Of a stretch of 64,000 bases of DNA, positions 45,523-55,814 are shown in pieces. The notes under the pieces were generated by a model. That model had not been told where the DNA came from and did no database searches. It saw only the letters and a program-made list of their open reading frames with translations. A program made the position numbers and the translations under genes. Location: NCBI GenBank assembly GCA_039654915.1, contig CM077597.1, positions 63,144,001 to 63,208,000 of the forward strand. Reading direction: 5' to 3'. Positions within the stretch are counted from its first letter, which is position 1, and each line of letters starts with the position of its first letter. Source of the stretch: Aquilaria yunnanensis. Its lineage: Eukaryota > Streptophyta > Magnoliopsida > Malvales > Thymelaeaceae.

Positions 45523-48500
45523 TTTGGCGCCGTCTGTGGGAAACCGCTCGCAGATTGCCGTCGTTGAGACTCGGCGTTCTAAGGACAAGGGACTCCCAAG
45601 GTCCTCGTTCGCGCCTGAGATACAACCGGCTGCTGAGCAGACACTCCCAGAGACTTCTACGCCCGAGGAGGACCGCCCTCTGGTAATCACCATGAGCTTC
45701 TTGAGGGACTTTCAGCGCTCGGTCGTTGCTGAGATGACTCAGCAGATCGACCGAAGATGGCCACAGCAGTCACAGGCCCAGAAACCCTCCTCATCAACAC
45801 GCCCTCGGGAGAGAAGCCCCAAGTCTACACACCGCAGTTCAGAAAGTGGAGATCCTCGCGGAGAATCATCCACAGAAGATATAGCCCTCAGGAAACGGCC
45901 TGTGGGACAAACCGGGTCCAAGCGACCGAGAGTCTCACAGCGAAGCAGTTCGTCGCCCGAGGCGAGGGCCCTGACCCCTCCGCGCCGAACTCGCTCCCCG
46001 AAAAGGCGCCGTCGATCTCCCTCCCGCGAAAATGGTCCTAGCGCCACTGCGCTTATGGAAAGGATATTGGCATGGCTGGACAGAGTGGAGAAGCAAGTGA
46101 CCAGAAAACCCGTTTGGGATAGGCTGTCGGGGGCATTATGCGAAGATGGCTCCCTGTTTATTCACACCGTCGTTGAGGCAGCTATGCCAGGCGACTTCAG
46201 AGTGCCTAGGCTGGAGATCTATGATGGCCGGACTGATCCACAGGCCCATCTGACGAAGTACAGGCGGAGCATGATAATGCACGGAGCTGATGACGCTACC
46301 ATGTGCAAATGCTTTGAAGTCACCCTCACGGGCCCAGCAACAGCATGGTACAATTCGTTGCCCCCAGGGACTATCACTGAGTTTCAGGAGTTGTCCACAG
46401 CCTTTACCCAGCAGTTCATTGGGAGCAGGCCGACGGCCAAAATGCCTGTACAGATGTTCGACATAGAGCAGAGAAACGGAGAGACAATCCGAGACTATGT
46501 CGAACGATTCAACAGGGAAGCACTCAGCGTCCCGGACTTCCGGCCCGAAATTCGCATCCTCGCTATGACACGGGGCCTTCGGCGTGACTCACAGCTGTTC
46601 TACGAGTTCTCAAAGGACCCCCCGGAGACCCTCGGAGAATTTTACCGAAGGGCAGAGCAGCACATGACAGCCGAGGAATTGAGGATGGCGGGGCCGAAGT
46701 CTGATCATCACCGCGCCGAAGGGTCCAGCCAGCAAGCTCGGCATCTTTCTGAACATACAGGTCGACCACGGCGAATGCGAGGAAAGAAACCTCAAAGTTT
46801 CACACCCTTGAGCACGACACGGACCAACATTCTCATGGCGCTGGAAAGGCAAGGGACGCAGATTCGGCGGCCAAAGGCCATGGCCGCCGATAATAAGAAG
46901 AATGCCAAGAAGTTCTGCCAGTTTCATCGCGACCACGGTCATGACACCGAAGACTGCTTCCAGCTGAAGAAGTACATAGAGTCGCTGATCAAACAGGGCC
47001 AACTTTGCAAGTACTTGCGGATGCCCTCCCCAAAGGGCAGAAAAGAGGAGGAAGAGAGGGCCGAAAACGAGGACTATGACTCCGACAGGCGGAGAAACAG
47101 AAGTCCAAAAAGGCGCCTTCCACCTCCAGTAGGGGTCATCCAAACCATCACCACGGGGCTCCCATCCTCGGAAAGAAAGCGGAAGGCCAGAGAAATTGCG
47201 GTTATGGAGTATCAAAGTCCATCAAAGAAATTGGCTCGCAAAGATGGCTCCACTGTCGTCTTCCCCCACGACGACCCGCTGCTGATAATGGCGAGAATAG
47301 GGAACTGGGACGTCAAGAGAGTGTTGCTTGATGATGGCTCAAATGCTGACGTCCTATTCTCGCACTTACTGCCGAGCTTGGGCATCTCCAGCAGCGAGCT
47401 GAAACCTGTCACCACGCCCACCTTCGGCGTTGGGCCATCCGAACTACCCGTCCTCGGATGGATCGACCTCCCTTTGATGATGAAAGGCACTTCGGTAGAC
47501 GGAGCAGCTGAGTTGTACGCGTCCACAATGGCAAGATTCATCGTCATGGACGTCCCGTCTTCGTACAACGCCATCCTTGGAAGGCAGACTCAGGGGAACC
47601 TGCACATTCGCTCCGATGTGAAGTACTTGACTGTCACATTCGCCACCAAGGATGGAGATGCAGAGGTCTTCATCGACCAAGCCGAGGTAAGAAAGGTGTT
47701 TGTAAAAACACGAAAGGCTCCGGCAAACAGCTCTACACAAACGGTGGAGGCAAAGGCGCAGGAGAAAGGCAAAAAAGGAGATCCCGCAGAAGCAGAAACG
47801 GAAGCAGTAGATCTTGTCCCAGGACAATCTACCCGAATAGGGAAGAGCTTGGCCAAAGGTTATAAGGAAAATCTTGTATCCTTTCTGCTAAAAAATAAAG
47901 ATCTGTTTGCCTACTCGCCGAAAGACATGCCAGGAGTGAACCCTGGCATAATACAGCACAGCCTCAAAGTAAGCCCGGAAGCAAAACCTATCAGGCAAAA
48001 GAAACGAAGCATCTCAGCCCACAAAAGCAACTTCGTGAAAACCGAAGTCCAGCGCCTATTGGATGCTGAAGTTATCAGGGAGGTAAAATACCCCGAATGG
48101 CTAAGCAACGTGGTCATTGCCACAAAAGAAGGTAGCAGCAAACTCCGGATGTGCATTGATTTCAGAAACTTGAACGATGCTTGCCCGAAAGACTCATTTC
48201 CCCTCCCACCAATAGATCAACTGGTAGATTCAACGGCCGAATACGGGCTCCTGAGCTTCCTAGATGCCTTCAGCGGCTACCATCAGATAAGGATGGACCC
48301 CGAAGATGAAGAGAAAACTGCCTTCATCACCGAGGGAGGAACGTACTGCTATATCAGAATGCCCTTCGGGCTCAAAAATGCAGGAGCCACCTACCAGAGA
48401 CTGATGAACAAGGTCTTTAAAGACCAAATGGGGAGAAACATGGAAGTATATGTTGATGATATGATAGTAAAAAGCAAGCTGCCCGGCTACCACGTTGCAG

Positions 48501-50989
48501 ATTTGGAGGAAACCTTCCAAAAGCTCAGAGCCTTTGGGATTCGCCTTAACCCCGAGAAGTGTATCTTCGGGGTGACGTCGGGAAAATTCCTTGGGTACAT
48601 GGTATCCGAAAGAGGCATCGACGCCAATCCTGAGAAGATTAAGGCTCTGCTTGAGTTCCGAACTCCTGCCACAGTGAAAGACGTGCAGAGACTAACCGGA
48701 AGAATAACCTCTTTGAGCAGGTTTATTTCCAGGTACGGAGATAGGTGTAGACCTTTCTTCAAAGTCCTCACAAAGGCAGCAAAGATGGAAGGCGACCTCG
48801 GAAGAAACAATCATCCCTGGGATGAAGATTGCCAAAAGGCCTGGGAAGAACTCAAAGTCTACCTGGCCAGCCTGCCGACTCTGCGACAACCTCGGGAGGG
48901 AGAATCCCTCGTACTGTACCTCGCCGTCACAGAAAAGGCCGTGAGCTCGGTCCTGATAAAAGAAGAAGGGCCGAAACAATGGCCAGTCTACTACATCAGC
49001 AAGTCCCTGCATGGCGCCGAAGTCAGGTACCCTTTGCTTCAAAAAGCTATATACGCCTTGGTGCTTGCAGGAAGAAGACTGCGACCATATTTCCAGGCTC
49101 ACCCCATCATCGTCCAAAGTAGTCTACCACTACGGGATGTTATGAAGAGAGTTGATCATTCGGGAAGGCTCTCCAAGTGGTGCATAGAGCTTGGCGAACA
49201 CGAAATCACGTATGAGCCTCGGAAGGCCATAAAAGCCCAAGCATTGGCAGATTTTATCGCCGAAATACCCACCACTGAGGAGAACCACTCAGATCCGAAA
49301 GAAGGTGAGCCAGAATGGACCTTGCATGTTGACGGAGCCTCGGGGTCCGAACACCAGGGAGCTGGAATAGTTATCAGAGGACCCGAAGGCCTAGAGGTGA
49401 TGAAGGCTATCAAGTTCAGCTTCAACGTCACCAATAATGTGGCTGAGTATGAAGCCCTCATAGCGGGATTACGCTTGGCCAGAAAGATTGGCGTGAGAAA
49501 CTTAAAGGCTCACAGCGATTCCCAGCTGGTAGTTCGGCAGACGGCAGGGGATTATGGGGCGAAGGACCCAATCTTGGCAAAATACCACGAGCTGGTAACA
49601 AAACTCATCCAAGAGTTTGACGCTGTGCGGATCGAAAATGTACCCCGGCGGAATAACACTGAGGCAGATTGCTTAGCGAAGTCCAAAACATACACCGAGG
49701 TGCTAGACCATCCAAGCATCTCCGTGCTAAGCGTAACGACCTCGGAAATGGGGTGGAAGGACCCCATAAAGAGATACCTCGCAGAGAATGAGCTTCCCGA
49801 AGACGCCGGCAATGCTGCAAGACTGCGAAGACGCGCCGGAAGATTCTTCCTGATTGGTGAAGAGTTATATCGGCAAGGATATGCAAATCCGCTGCAGAGA
49901 TGTGTGGGCGAAGAGGATACTGAGATGGTCCTCGAAGAAGTCCACGAAGGCATGTGCGGCTCGCACATTGGAACTGATGCCCTTGCAGCAGTGATACTCC
50001 GCCAAGGATACTTCTGGCCTACCCTGAGAAAGGACGCAAGGCAGTTCGTCCAGAAGTGCGGTAGTTGCCAGAGACATGCAAAAATCCAGAAGATACCCTC
50101 GGAAATGGTAACGTCGGCAGTGTATCCTTGGCCCTTCGCAGTCTGGGGTATAGACCTCATTGGGCCACTCCCCACAGCGCCCGGAGGCGTGAAATTCTGC
50201 GTGGTAGCAGTGGACTATTTCTCAAAGTGGGTAGAGGCAGAACCACTAGCAACTATCTCGGCAAAAGAAGTGCAGAGGTTCGTATGGAAAAACATCGTAT
50301 GCAGATTTGGCATACCGAGGGTACTAGTAGCTGATAATGGATCCCAGTTCATAGACAAAGGATTCCAGGAATTCATCAGCGACCTCGGAATAAAGATGCA
50401 CTTCGCCCCAGTAGCTCACCCCCAAAGCAATGGGCAGGTGGAAGTATCAAACAGGACCATAAAAGATGGCCTGAAAAAGAGACTTGGGGAAGCCAAGGGG
50501 AAATGGGCAGGAGAACTCCAAAGTGTATTTTGGAGCTACCGAACGACGCCACGAAGAGCCACAGGGGAAACTCCCTTCTCACTCATCTTCGGAACAGAGG
50601 CCATTATCCCAATAGAGATAGTTCAGCCTTCAATACGGGTGCAAGTATTTGATGAAGGCGGAAATGACCTCGGTCTGAGAACTAAGCTCGACCTTGTGGC
50701 CGAACACAGAGAAATAGCCGAGCTGAGAAGAAAAGCTTTCCAGCAAAGAGTGGCCGCGGCTATCAACTTAAAAGCCAGGCCAAAAGAAATCAAAAAAGGA
50801 GACCTCGTTCTCCGAAAGGCCGACTTTGCACCCCGAAGGCCATCTCACGGAGTACTTCGCGCAAATTGGGAAGGACCTTATCTGGTTCTCGCCGAAGTAC
50901 GAAAAGGCGTGTACAAGCTTGGCGACGCCGAAGGCGTAGAATTGAAAAACACTTGGCATTCAGACGCCCTGAAAAAATTCTACGCCTAA
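45491..50989 (+). CDS. gag-pol: Gag-Pol polyprotein of element C, 1832 aa, intact
   Basis: ATG at 45491 lies in the LTR; the frame reads through the LTR end and the primer site (GHHLAPSVG). A longer frame upstream has no ATG. Gag: Arg/Ser-rich linker, capsid-type domain at residues 203-400, knuckle C476-H479-H484-C489 (CX2HX4HX4C). Protease motif DDGS at 614-617. RT: CIDFRNLND at 888, catalytic D925 and D989-D990 in YVDD. A degenerate RNase H follows, then a second, archaeal-type RNase H with D1281, E1321, D1343 and D1393. Integrase: HHCC finger, D1555, D1615 and E1651 (35 residues apart), GPY/F-like end, no chromodomain. Dual RNase H defines Tat-type elements. It is one frame without a shift between gag and pol. 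Confidence 0.97.
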   Translation: MTHNDEALGHHLAPSVGNRSQIAVVETRRSKDKGLPRSSFAPEIQPAAEQTLPETSTPEEDRPLVITMSFLRDFQRSVVAEMTQQIDRRWPQQSQAQKPSSSTRPRERSPKSTHRSSESGDPRGESSTEDIALRKRPVGQTGSKRPRVSQRSSSSPEARALTPPRRTRSPKRRRRSPSRENGPSATALMERILAWLDRVEKQVTRKPVWDRLSGALCEDGSLFIHTVVEAAMPGDFRVPRLEIYDGRTDPQAHLTKYRRSMIMHGADDATMCKCFEVTLTGPATAWYNSLPPGTITEFQELSTAFTQQFIGSRPTAKMPVQMFDIEQRNGETIRDYVERFNREALSVPDFRPEIRILAMTRGLRRDSQLFYEFSKDPPETLGEFYRRAEQHMTAEELRMAGPKSDHHRAEGSSQQARHLSEHTGRPRRMRGKKPQSFTPLSTTRTNILMALERQGTQIRRPKAMAADNKKNAKKFCQFHRDHGHDTEDCFQLKKYIESLIKQGQLCKYLRMPSPKGRKEEEERAENEDYDSDRRRNRSPKRRLPPPVGVIQTITTGLPSSERKRKAREIAVMEYQSPSKKLARKDGSTVVFPHDDPLLIMARIGNWDVKRVLLDDGSNADVLFSHLLPSLGISSSELKPVTTPTFGVGPSELPVLGWIDLPLMMKGTSVDGAAELYASTMARFIVMDVPSSYNAILGRQTQGNLHIRSDVKYLTVTFATKDGDAEVFIDQAEVRKVFVKTRKAPANSSTQTVEAKAQEKGKKGDPAEAETEAVDLVPGQSTRIGKSLAKGYKENLVSFLLKNKDLFAYSPKDMPGVNPGIIQHSLKVSPEAKPIRQKKRSISAHKSNFVKTEVQRLLDAEVIREVKYPEWLSNVVIATKEGSSKLRMCIDFRNLNDACPKDSFPLPPIDQLVDSTAEYGLLSFLDAFSGYHQIRMDPEDEEKTAFITEGGTYCYIRMPFGLKNAGATYQRLMNKVFKDQMGRNMEVYVDDMIVKSKLPGYHVADLEETFQKLRAFGIRLNPEKCIFGVTSGKFLGYMVSERGIDANPEKIKALLEFRTPATVKDVQRLTGRITSLSRFISRYGDRCRPFFKVLTKAAKMEGDLGRNNHPWDEDCQKAWEELKVYLASLPTLRQPREGESLVLYLAVTEKAVSSVLIKEEGPKQWPVYYISKSLHGAEVRYPLLQKAIYALVLAGRRLRPYFQAHPIIVQSSLPLRDVMKRVDHSGRLSKWCIELGEHEITYEPRKAIKAQALADFIAEIPTTEENHSDPKEGEPEWTLHVDGASGSEHQGAGIVIRGPEGLEVMKAIKFSFNVTNNVAEYEALIAGLRLARKIGVRNLKAHSDSQLVVRQTAGDYGAKDPILAKYHELVTKLIQEFDAVRIENVPRRNNTEADCLAKSKTYTEVLDHPSISVLSVTTSEMGWKDPIKRYLAENELPEDAGNAARLRRRAGRFFLIGEELYRQGYANPLQRCVGEEDTEMVLEEVHEGMCGSHIGTDALAAVILRQGYFWPTLRKDARQFVQKCGSCQRHAKIQKIPSEMVTSAVYPWPFAVWGIDLIGPLPTAPGGVKFCVVAVDYFSKWVEAEPLATISAKEVQRFVWKNIVCRFGIPRVLVADNGSQFIDKGFQEFISDLGIKMHFAPVAHPQSNGQVEVSNRTIKDGLKKRLGEAKGKWAGELQSVFWSYRTTPRRATGETPFSLIFGTEAIIPIEIVQPSIRVQVFDEGGNDLGLRTKLDLVAEHREIAELRRKAFQQRVAAAINLKARPKEIKKGDLVLRKADFAPRRPSHGVLRANWEGPYLVLAEVRKGVYKLGDAEGVELKNTWHSDALKKFYA
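45523..45543 (+). other. Primer-binding site of element C
   Basis: TTTGGCGCCGTCTGTGGGAA begins at the first base after the LTR. It lies inside the gag reading frame. The TGGCGCCGT start resembles Asp-type primer sites; the rest does not match perfectly, so the primer tRNA is uncertain. Confidence 0.8.
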
Positions 50990-51759
50990 GGTTGAGCGGA
51001 AGAAATATATTGTACAAAAAATATTCTAAGTACAGGATGGTCCGGAGAAGAATGGTCTTGAGAAAATTTTTAAGTATACCAAATTGTCCAGGACAAAATT
51101 CCGCGAAGGTGCTCGCCACGAAAAAAGCAGATATGACTTCCCGAAGTCCGTTGAGCCACTATGCTCGGGAAAAATGGGAAACAAGAATCTTACAAAAGTA
51201 CTCGGCATAATCAGTGCAGAGAAAATTTTTCGAACACCCTTGAGCGAACATGCTCGGGAAAAAGGGAAAGCAAGAATCTCGCAAAAGTACACGCCAAAAC
51301 AAAAGCAGAGGTAATTTCCGAACACCCTTGAGCAAGCGTGCTCGGGAAAAAGGGAATGAACAATCTCTTGAAAATTTTCCTAAGTCCCTTGAGCAAATAT
51401 GCTCGGGACAATAGGAAGACAGAAAAATTTGGCTGAAGGTTTTCCGAAGGCCCTTGAGCGAACATGTTCGGGATAAAAGGAAACAAAAAGCCTGCAAAAG
51501 ACTTAGCCAAATTTTTACAAACTTTCCAGAAAATCTCTTGAGCGAGCACGCTCGGGACAAAGGAAGGTAAAAAGTTTCTTTGGTTGCAGGTTTTCCGAAA
51601 GTCTCTTGAAGCAAACGTGTTCGGGACAGTGGAAATGAAGAAACTTGCAAGAAAGGACTTAGCCGAAAAGATTGTTCATTTAGAGCAAACGCAGCCTTAC
51701 AAAAGAAGTGTCCAAAGAAGGAGCACGAAGGAGAAAAATAAGAGGAGCCCTAAAACAAA
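50990..51759. repeat. Hairpin-repeat array of element C (seven units)
   Basis: Seven cores at about 51148, 51237, 51327, 51387, 51455, 51533 and 51602, in the same order as units 1-3 and 5-8 of A. One unit of about 50 bp present in A is missing. A 25-bp direct repeat (ATGGTC...ATGGTCTTG, about 51037-51062) is unique to C. The array separates the convergent genes. Confidence 0.8.
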
Positions 51760-54108
51760 CTAGGGAGACCCGGGCGGACGAAGACCAGGAAGCTTCAGAT
51801 GCTCGACCTTGGACCACTGCCACCGAGGTCCCTCAGGAATATTTAGGCCCTCCAGAAAAGAGAGGTCCAAATCTGGGAACCTCTGCAGCACCTGGTGCCG
51901 AGCGAGGCAAAAGCCGTCCTGAAAGGCGACCTTGGCCATGTCATCAGAAGTACGTTTTTGAACGCCAAGGACATTGACCTCGTCCCTCAGCTCAGCAACC
52001 TCCTCTTCAAGCTCGCTTATCCCCAGCGTCTCTCCGGACTCCTTCATCAGAGCCTCGACCTCGGCTTGAAGAGCAGTGTTCTCGTCCGTCAACCTCGACG
52101 CAAGACTGTCGGAAACAGCCTTGTCCTTGACAAGATCTTCGTTGGCGGCGAGCAGCCCCTTTACTTGGTCGCCGAGGTCGGCAATCTTCCGGGAGGAGTC
52201 CTTTTCAAGTTCTTCTCTTTTCTTCGAGAACTCCTCCCGAACGGCAGCAAGTTGCTGAGAACAATCCGCTGTCAGCTGCTGGTTGCTGGCGATCACCTTC
52301 GCAAGCGAAGCCTTCGCTTCACTGAGTTCCCGCGAAGTCGCATCCTTGGAGGCAGCCTGTCTGGCCACCCGAACTCGGAGATAACCAGCGTACTCCAGCA
52401 GCTACGGCAAGGCAAAAGTCCAGGTTAGTACAAGTCTAAACACTTAGAAAATTGAGGAAAAAAGTGTAAAGACTATACCTGAGCAGCATGCTCGGTGACT
52501 TTTGCGGCGAGGGTATTATCCCCCGGGTGAGCCGCCGCAATGGCCCGGAAGGAGGCGTCAGTGGTCATGCCCTTCCAAATCTCTTTTGTCATCTTCGGAC
52601 AATCATCGGAGAACAAGTTCATATCCTCCGTGATTGTCCAAAAGGGCTCCAAGGGGATCTTCCCCTCAGGGATTGTGGCATCGCGCAGGGCCCGTTTCCT
52701 CTCATGAATGGCCCTCTAGCCAGCAGTAAGAGGCTCCCCTGAAAGTGAGAAGGAAGTTAGGAGCAGGGGAAAAATTCGCGAAAGGAAAAGGAGCTGAACT
52801 TCGCCTAAAGGCATACCTGGAGGAACCTCGGAGACAGTGTCCTCGGGATCCTCGGGCCCCTCGGAAGAAAGACCCTTACCCTTCTGCCGGTACCGCTCCT
52901 CGGCGGTGGGTACTTCTACCACTACAGTGTTTCTGGGGGCCTCGAGGTCGAGAGGAGGCACCTCGGCGGAAGTAGCGGGGACCTCGGCCGGTGGAATTTC
53001 AACAAGACCAGCGTCTTCGCCAGCTTCTTCTTCCAAAAGCTCTGGCTGAGAAGGCTGGAGAGCCTTCCTAGCTCGCTTCGCCGAGGGTCCCGCCCCTGTC
53101 ATCTTCCTTCTTCGGGAAGCCGCCTTCTTTGTCTGCTCCCCCTTCTCCACTTGGCCAGAAAAGAGGGCCTTGTAATAAGCGGCAGCCCCATCGCCCATCT
53201 CTGAAAAAGAGAAGAAATATCAGCGTAAGTCCGAGGAAAAAGTATAAAGGGATGGAAGATTACTCACTTTCGGCAAAAGTTTCGAAAGAAGTCTCCCCCT
53301 TAAGGAGCTTGACCAGCCAGGAGTCTTTCCCGGCGATGGCGGGAGCGGGCATATTGAGGTCAGTCACGTGCTCCTTAACCACTTTCAGCTCCCGAAGGAC
53401 TTCTTCGGTCATCAACCTCCAGTTGATAGGAAAGGGGTAAAGAGCACGAGGAGAGACCTCGGGAGCCCAGTCAGCGACTGCCCGAATGCGGGCGTCGAAA
53501 TCCGCGAACACGGAAGCCAACGGTGGGGTCAGCAGCATCCTCGGATCAACGACGTCTGCGTTCAGCACTCCCTGAGCCCACCTGGTCGGGACATCAGACC
53601 AGTTCTTATCCACCTTGAGGAAAAAGAACTTAGGCTGCCACCCCCGCCAGCTATCCTTCGTGTCGAAGGTGAAGGTGAATTTTTTGCTCCCGGATCCCCG
53701 AGGCAGCAGGAAATAGAAGCCACCCTTCGGGACCACATAGAGCTTGTAGTACTGCATGAAAATGATGAAGTGGGGCTCTATCCCGAACACGCCACACATG
53801 CAGAGGTAGGCGTTAAAGTAGCAGTACGCATTCGGGGGAAGCTGGTTCACAGCAATGCCATGGAATTGGCAGAACTCGCAAACCACCTTCGGGGGAGGAT
53901 ACCGAAGTCCGGCCTTCAGTTAGGCTCGGAAGACGGTAACCTCGTCGCCACGGTTTGAAAAAGCAAAATGGCTAGAACGAGGCAGTCTGGTCACAGCGTA
54001 AGATGGAAGAAAGAATTTTTTCTTCCACCTCTCTAGTTTTTCGGGGGTGGTACAGCAAGGATGGGCCAGAAGAGGTTTCCAGCTCTCGGGAACAGGCATC
54101 GCAGACAT
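51760..54108 (-). pseudogene. Antisense gene of element C, four exons, two stops
   Basis: Exons (minus) 54108-53268, 53200-52817, 52738-52479 and 52401-51760, same splice sites as A. TAA at 53922-53920 replaces a Gln in exon 1; TAG at 52718-52716 replaces a Trp in exon 3. Both fit single C-to-T or G-to-A changes. Everything else is near-identical to A, including the Cys cluster, nuclear signal and coiled coil. As gag-pol of this copy is intact, the protein is either dispensable for recent insertion, supplied in trans, or was lost after insertion. Confidence 0.9.
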
Positions 54109-54947
54109 GAAAAAGAGTTTGGGATGGAAAAGAAAATAGTTTCCAGGAAAAACTCAGAAGACGAGTTTGGAAAAAAACAACAGTTTTCCAGAAAAACTCA
54201 GAAAAACAGAGGAATCAAGTACTCTGGAAATCAAAACCCACCAAAAGATTTGCCTGAGGACGCCGTCGTGAAAGTTGGTAGGAAAAAGCTCTGATTAAAG
54301 AAGCTCCGCCACAGAAAGCAAGATAAAACACAAGAACAGAGGGCAGAGCAGAAAAAGAGCAGAAAAACAGTAAGTGGGGCTTATGATGGAATGGGCTATT
54401 TATAGGCCAAAGGTGGGTAACCGAAAAAACATCATAAGTACCCATTGGAGGTGAACCGTCGCCGTAACTGCCCGCTGCACCCGAAAAGGCGCGCCCTCTG
54501 TAAATGACGCGCCTCTCCTCCAATGGCAAGAAGCCACGTGTCAACCACTGCGCAGAAATGGGAGACGTGCCTCCCCAAACGTGCCTGGAAAACCGGGACA
54601 CGCCTCCTGATTCGGACACGTCGTTTGACATCCCTGAGAAATGGAGACGCGCCGCTCAGTCTGACACGCTTGGCCATCAGACCTGCAGAAATAAAAAGCA
54701 GGCCACCTCGAGGACACCACGAGCAGGCTATGGCTGAACAGCCCATGACTTTTGGGCAAGAGGTGTATCTTCGGTACAGGCTTTGCCTCGGAGACACCAA
54801 AGAATAGGCCAAGGCCGAACAGCCCAGACCCTCGGGCAAAAGGTGCGACCTCGGAACAGGTTATGCTTCCCAACAAGACTCCCAACGGCAACCTCGGAAA
54901 GAGATGCAAACCGAAGTCTTCACTTCGGCTTTCCAGAGGGGGGCATG
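54109..54947 (-). promoter_or_regulatory. Antisense-gene promoter and 3' untranslated stretch (element C)
   Basis: TATA box (minus CCTATAAATAG) at 54396-54406, minus GACACGTGGC at about 54532-54542, and the ACGTG/GACACG/ACGCGCC cluster at about 54480-54670. The two-copy 80-bp repeat lies at about 54705-54870 and the purine tract AGAGGGGGGCATG at about 54935-54947. Confidence 0.6.
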
Positions 54948-55814
54948 TGATAGCCAAAGGCTGTCGCCTCAATCTGGCCGAAGACCCTGCCACAACAACG
55001 GCCAGAAGAACTGGCGCTTCCCGGGAATAGGTGGAATCATGCACCTCGGGAGATAGCCTGAGAGCTCCGAGCCTCGGCACGCCAGTAAAACTTGAGGACT
55101 CCATTCGCCCCCCAAGGTTGTGAACAACGCGCCTTCGGAAAAGTGGCACCAGACATTGCTGCCCGAATATGATATCCGCGAAGGCGGAACCCCCTGGAAC
55201 TGGGAACCCCCGAACTGAGGGTAGGCTTCCCGAAGAGGCTCTGTCCGAACTAGAGGACGACCTCGCCCAGGGACCTCGGGAGTACGGCAGGCGCATTTAA
55301 GGAAGCATTTAAGGAAGCCTCTGACACGTCCCACCACAGACGTAAAAAGTCGCCCTGACGCGCAGACGCCATCAGAATCATATCATGGCCCGTCTCAGCA
55401 CAAGGCTCGAGGCCATCTAGTTACCAACTATCTGTCCCCTACGCCCAGACGTTCAGGAGCATCCGACCGCACACGTGTCATGATCTGAACGGGCTAGGTA
55501 TTCCTATATATACAGGAAATAAATACTTGACAGGAGGTTGGCAGGCCGGATATACAGCTCCCACACCCTGAGAAAATACCAGGCGAGACTTTTCTGCCTT
55601 TCTCTTTGAGCTAGTGACTTTCTCCTTCTTCCGGCCACCACTGACTTGGGCGTCGGAGGCTCCCCCCCCGGAAAAACACTCCGGGGGCCTCCTAACCCTG
55701 TTTACCAGCTTTTCAGGCACTCTCCTTGGGGCGATCCACCTTCCAGGCGCTCTTCCTCCTAGAAGTCTCCTCAACAGTCATCATGACTCACAACGATGAG
55801 GCCTTAGGTCATCA
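54948..55814 (+). repeat. 3' LTR of element C (867 bp)
   Basis: TGATAGCC to GGTCATCA. TATATATA at 55505-55512. Followed by the GTCAC duplicate (55815-55819). Confidence 0.95.

Larger units (their letters stand above)
44673..55814 (+). mobile_element. Complete, young Tat element C (11,142 bp)
   Basis: Perfect 5-bp duplication GTCAC, LTRs of 850 and 867 bp, primer site, open 1832-codon gag-pol, hairpin array, antisense gene, purine tract. By eye the LTRs differ by three substitutions and one 17-bp indel, about 0.35 percent. All catalytic residues expected in gag-pol are present. Only the antisense gene is damaged (two stops). This is a recent insertion and possibly a mobile copy. Confidence 0.97.

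Noticed and set aside
46563..47856. Minus-strand open frames opposite gag
   Set aside because: They are shadows of the gag-pol frame, caused by high GC at certain codon positions. They have no domain and are not kept in D or H.
54948..55814. C 3' LTR as a solo LTR
   Set aside because: The matching 5' LTR, interior and GTCAC duplicates are all present, so it is one end of a complete element.
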